DNA of 64,000 bases from Vibrio hepatarius. GTDB lineage: Bacteria; Pseudomonadota; Gammaproteobacteria; Enterobacterales; Vibrionaceae. Numbering within the stretch: the stretch's first letter is position 1; each line of letters starts with the position of its first letter. The notes under the pieces are model-generated. The model searched no databases. It had not been told where the DNA came from and was given only the letters and a program-made list of their open reading frames with translations. Below, one piece after another: positions 62,412 to 64,000 of the stretch. Where the stretch lies: NCBI RefSeq assembly GCF_001274785.1, contig NZ_LHPI01000001.1, forward strand, positions 496,001-560,000. Reading direction: 5' to 3'. Position numbers and translations under genes: made by a program.

Positions 62412-63941
62412 ATGAAGAAAATCATTTTTGCGGCGATCGCGATGATCGCCGTTTATCTTGTTTGGAGTATTAACTCCGCCAAACCAACAAATAACACGCT
62501 TACTATTTCTGGCCCGTTTGAGTTTCACGGTACGGACATGGCTAAAGATGGTCATATCTACAGTCGATTAGGGGTCACTCAGTCTCTTACGCAACTTAAA
62601 ACAACTGGCGAAGTCGTCCCGCTGCTGGCAGAGCGTTGGAGTGTCGACGAAAACGGCACGCGTTGGCAGTTCGAGATCCGTCAAGGTGTCAAATTCCATG
62701 ATGGACAATCGTTGAGCGCGAAAGATGTGGCCGCGTCGTTACTGCGCGCTAAGATCATGCCGGGCGTGTTTGCCAAAGTGCCAGTAAAAGCAATCAATGC
62801 CCAAGGGCAAAATTTGGAGATTGTACTTGAGACACCTTACTTGCCGCTGCTTAACACGCTCGCTCACTTTAGCTTGGGTGTGCTTTCTGCAGACTCTTTT
62901 GATAGCGAAGGTAATATTGTCCAATTTAATGCTACTGGCCCGTATCAAGTCGTAGAGCTAGTCGCACCGCACAAAGTCTCTTTGACGCGATTCAATGATT
63001 ACTGGGGCAATAAAGCCAGCATTGAGAAAGTGGAATACTTAGCGGGACACCGCTCTGAAAGCCGAGCGTTGCAAGTGCAAAGTGGCCAAACCGACATTGC
63101 TTATACCATTGATGCGATCAGTAAGCAGAATCTTGAGAATACCGACAACGTTGCAGTGCAAAGCGTCAACCTACCGAGAACGGTGCTGCTGAAAGTCAAT
63201 AATCACCACCCTTATCTTTCTGATTCGAAAGCAAGGCAAGCCATTAGTTTAGCGATAAACCGTGAAGGGATCGCAAGCAATGTGTTGTATGCGCCGGGTA
63301 GTGAAGCGTATCAGTTGTTTAGTTCGTCTCAGAACGAATGGCATGTTGACCAACATAAGCCGAAACGAAATCTTGAGTTATCTCGCCAGCTACTTACCGA
63401 ACTGGGCTGGAGAAAAGGCGATAATGGTATATTGCAACGTGAAGGTAAGCCGTTCAAACTCACTTTGGTAACCTACTCTGACCGACCAGAATTACCGATG
63501 ATCGCGACAGCACTGCAAAATCAATTGTTGGATATCGGCGTTCAGATCGAGGTGAGTATCGATAATTCAAGTGTGATTCCTGCGGGCCATCACGACAATA
63601 CACTAGAGCTTGCTTTAATCGCGCGAAATTTTGGTATGACAGGCAGTCCGCTTCCAGTGTTATACAAAGACTTTACCAATAAGAAAGGTAGCGATTGGGG
63701 CCATATGAACTGGCACTCTGAACAACTGCAGAACGACCTAACCAAGTTAGTGTCAGTATCAGATCCTGCGCAGCAGCATCAATTAACTCAGAGTATCGCT
63801 ACGGTGCTTGCTCAAGAGCTGCCAGTTATTCCGATTGTTTATAGCAGTCAGCATGTTGCGTACAACAAATCACTAACAGGTTTGGTTGTCGACCCGTTTG
63901 AAATTGATTACCGATTGTCGGAGCTCTCTTTCAATGATTAA
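62412..63941 (+). CDS. ABC importer substrate-binding protein (NikA/DppA family)
   Basis: Periplasmic solute-binding protein (family 5) of 509 residues, with an N-terminal signal/anchor (about 1-20). Family landmarks are LLAERWSVDENGTRWQFEIR, VKFHDGQSLSAKDVAASLLR, NATGPYQVVELVAPHKVSLT and KARQAISLAINREGIASNVL. It most resembles the nickel/metallophore-type (NikA/CntA) branch by its size and HGTDMAKDGHIYSRLGVTQS N-terminus. Oligopeptides remain possible. The palindrome upstream favours a metal-regulated role. The gene overlaps the permease start by 8 bp. Confidence 0.88.
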   Translation: MKKIIFAAIAMIAVYLVWSINSAKPTNNTLTISGPFEFHGTDMAKDGHIYSRLGVTQSLTQLKTTGEVVPLLAERWSVDENGTRWQFEIRQGVKFHDGQSLSAKDVAASLLRAKIMPGVFAKVPVKAINAQGQNLEIVLETPYLPLLNTLAHFSLGVLSADSFDSEGNIVQFNATGPYQVVELVAPHKVSLTRFNDYWGNKASIEKVEYLAGHRSESRALQVQSGQTDIAYTIDAISKQNLENTDNVAVQSVNLPRTVLLKVNNHHPYLSDSKARQAISLAINREGIASNVLYAPGSEAYQLFSSSQNEWHVDQHKPKRNLELSRQLLTELGWRKGDNGILQREGKPFKLTLVTYSDRPELPMIATALQNQLLDIGVQIEVSIDNSSVIPAGHHDNTLELALIARNFGMTGSPLPVLYKDFTNKKGSDWGHMNWHSEQLQNDLTKLVSVSDPAQQHQLTQSIATVLAQELPVIPIVYSSQHVAYNKSLTGLVVDPFEIDYRLSELSFND

Positions 63942-64000
63942 CATGCTCCTCAAGCGATTATTGCAAGCCGGCTTTGTGGCTTGGGCGGTGGGCAGTCTTA
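63934..64000 (+). CDS. ABC importer permease (NikB/DppB family), 5' fragment
   Basis: The first 22 codons of a frame starting at ATG 63934 (or 63943) encode MINMLLKRLLQAGFVAWAVG, the typical basic-hydrophobic N-terminus of DppB/NikB-type permeases. It overlaps the end of the binding-protein gene and runs off the window. Confidence 0.75.
   Translation, partial: MINMLLKRLLQAGFVAWAVGSL

Overview
This window looks like a Vibrio genome segment, most like the second chromosome of a Harveyi-clade species. That placement is inferred from gene content and protein resemblance, not from a database search. The supporting loci are a mannose/fructose-family PTS island resembling the V. cholerae VC1820-VC1827 region, an ahpC/ahpF pair with an OxyR-type operator, a liu/mms branched-chain amino-acid catabolism locus, HopJ-family and YjbR-family small proteins, and Vibrio-like tRNAs. 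No phage, IS element or CRISPR array was seen.

Layout. 1-3.6 kb: the 3' end of one chemoreceptor, a complete paralogous chemoreceptor, and guaC, whose promoter seems to start transcription directly at a terminator hairpin. 3.7-13.5 kb: a PTS island with three permeases in three domain orders (IIA + IIC-IIB, IIA-IIB-IIC, IIA-IIC-IIB), a free IIB, an HPr-like/IIA protein, manA and an AraC-type regulator. 13.6-21 kb: azurin, ahpF, ahpC, a DJ-1/PfpI protein and a divergent FecB/FecCD/FecE-type iron-complex importer with Fur-like sites. 21.1-23 kb: a lipoprotein with five Ig-like repeats.

23.7-37.1 kb is the most unusual part. It holds an AT-richer, divergent chaperone-usher pilus cluster of CS1/alpha type: two subunits, a TcfC/CfaC-like usher, a chaperone and a CfaE-like tip protein. 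The same strand continues with an outer-membrane barrel ending in a LysM domain and a 962-residue lipoprotein whose C-terminus resembles a fibrinogen-related domain. It is flanked by a degenerate EAL-domain protein, an unknown small protein, an HTH regulator with a C-terminal Cys cluster, a secreted SPOR-like protein and a 63-residue ANR-family regulator. CS1-type pili with ANR regulators are known from enterotoxigenic E. coli, but I do not recognise this gene combination.

37.4-42.2 kb: dgkA, an LtaS/OpgB-like phosphoglycerol transferase, a two-component system whose kinase seems to need an ATT start, and a VOC protein. The phosphoglycerol transferase would release diacylglycerol that DgkA recycles. 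42.2-46 kb: AzlCD exporter, rnk, an AraC regulator and an EamA transporter. 45.9-58.7 kb: leucine catabolism (liuR-A-B-C-E on the minus strand) divergent from valine catabolism (thiolase, MmsA, acyl-CoA dehydrogenase, hydratase, 3-hydroxyisobutyryl-CoA hydrolase, 3-hydroxyisobutyrate dehydrogenase, SDR). liuD, the biotin-carrying subunit of methylcrotonyl-CoA carboxylase, is absent from the locus. 58.8-64 kb: HopJ-like and YjbR-like proteins, a Cys-Leu-Cys tRNA cluster with duplicated tRNA-Cys, an NfeD/slipin pair, and the start of a NikA/DppA-type ABC importer behind a perfect 18-bp palindrome.
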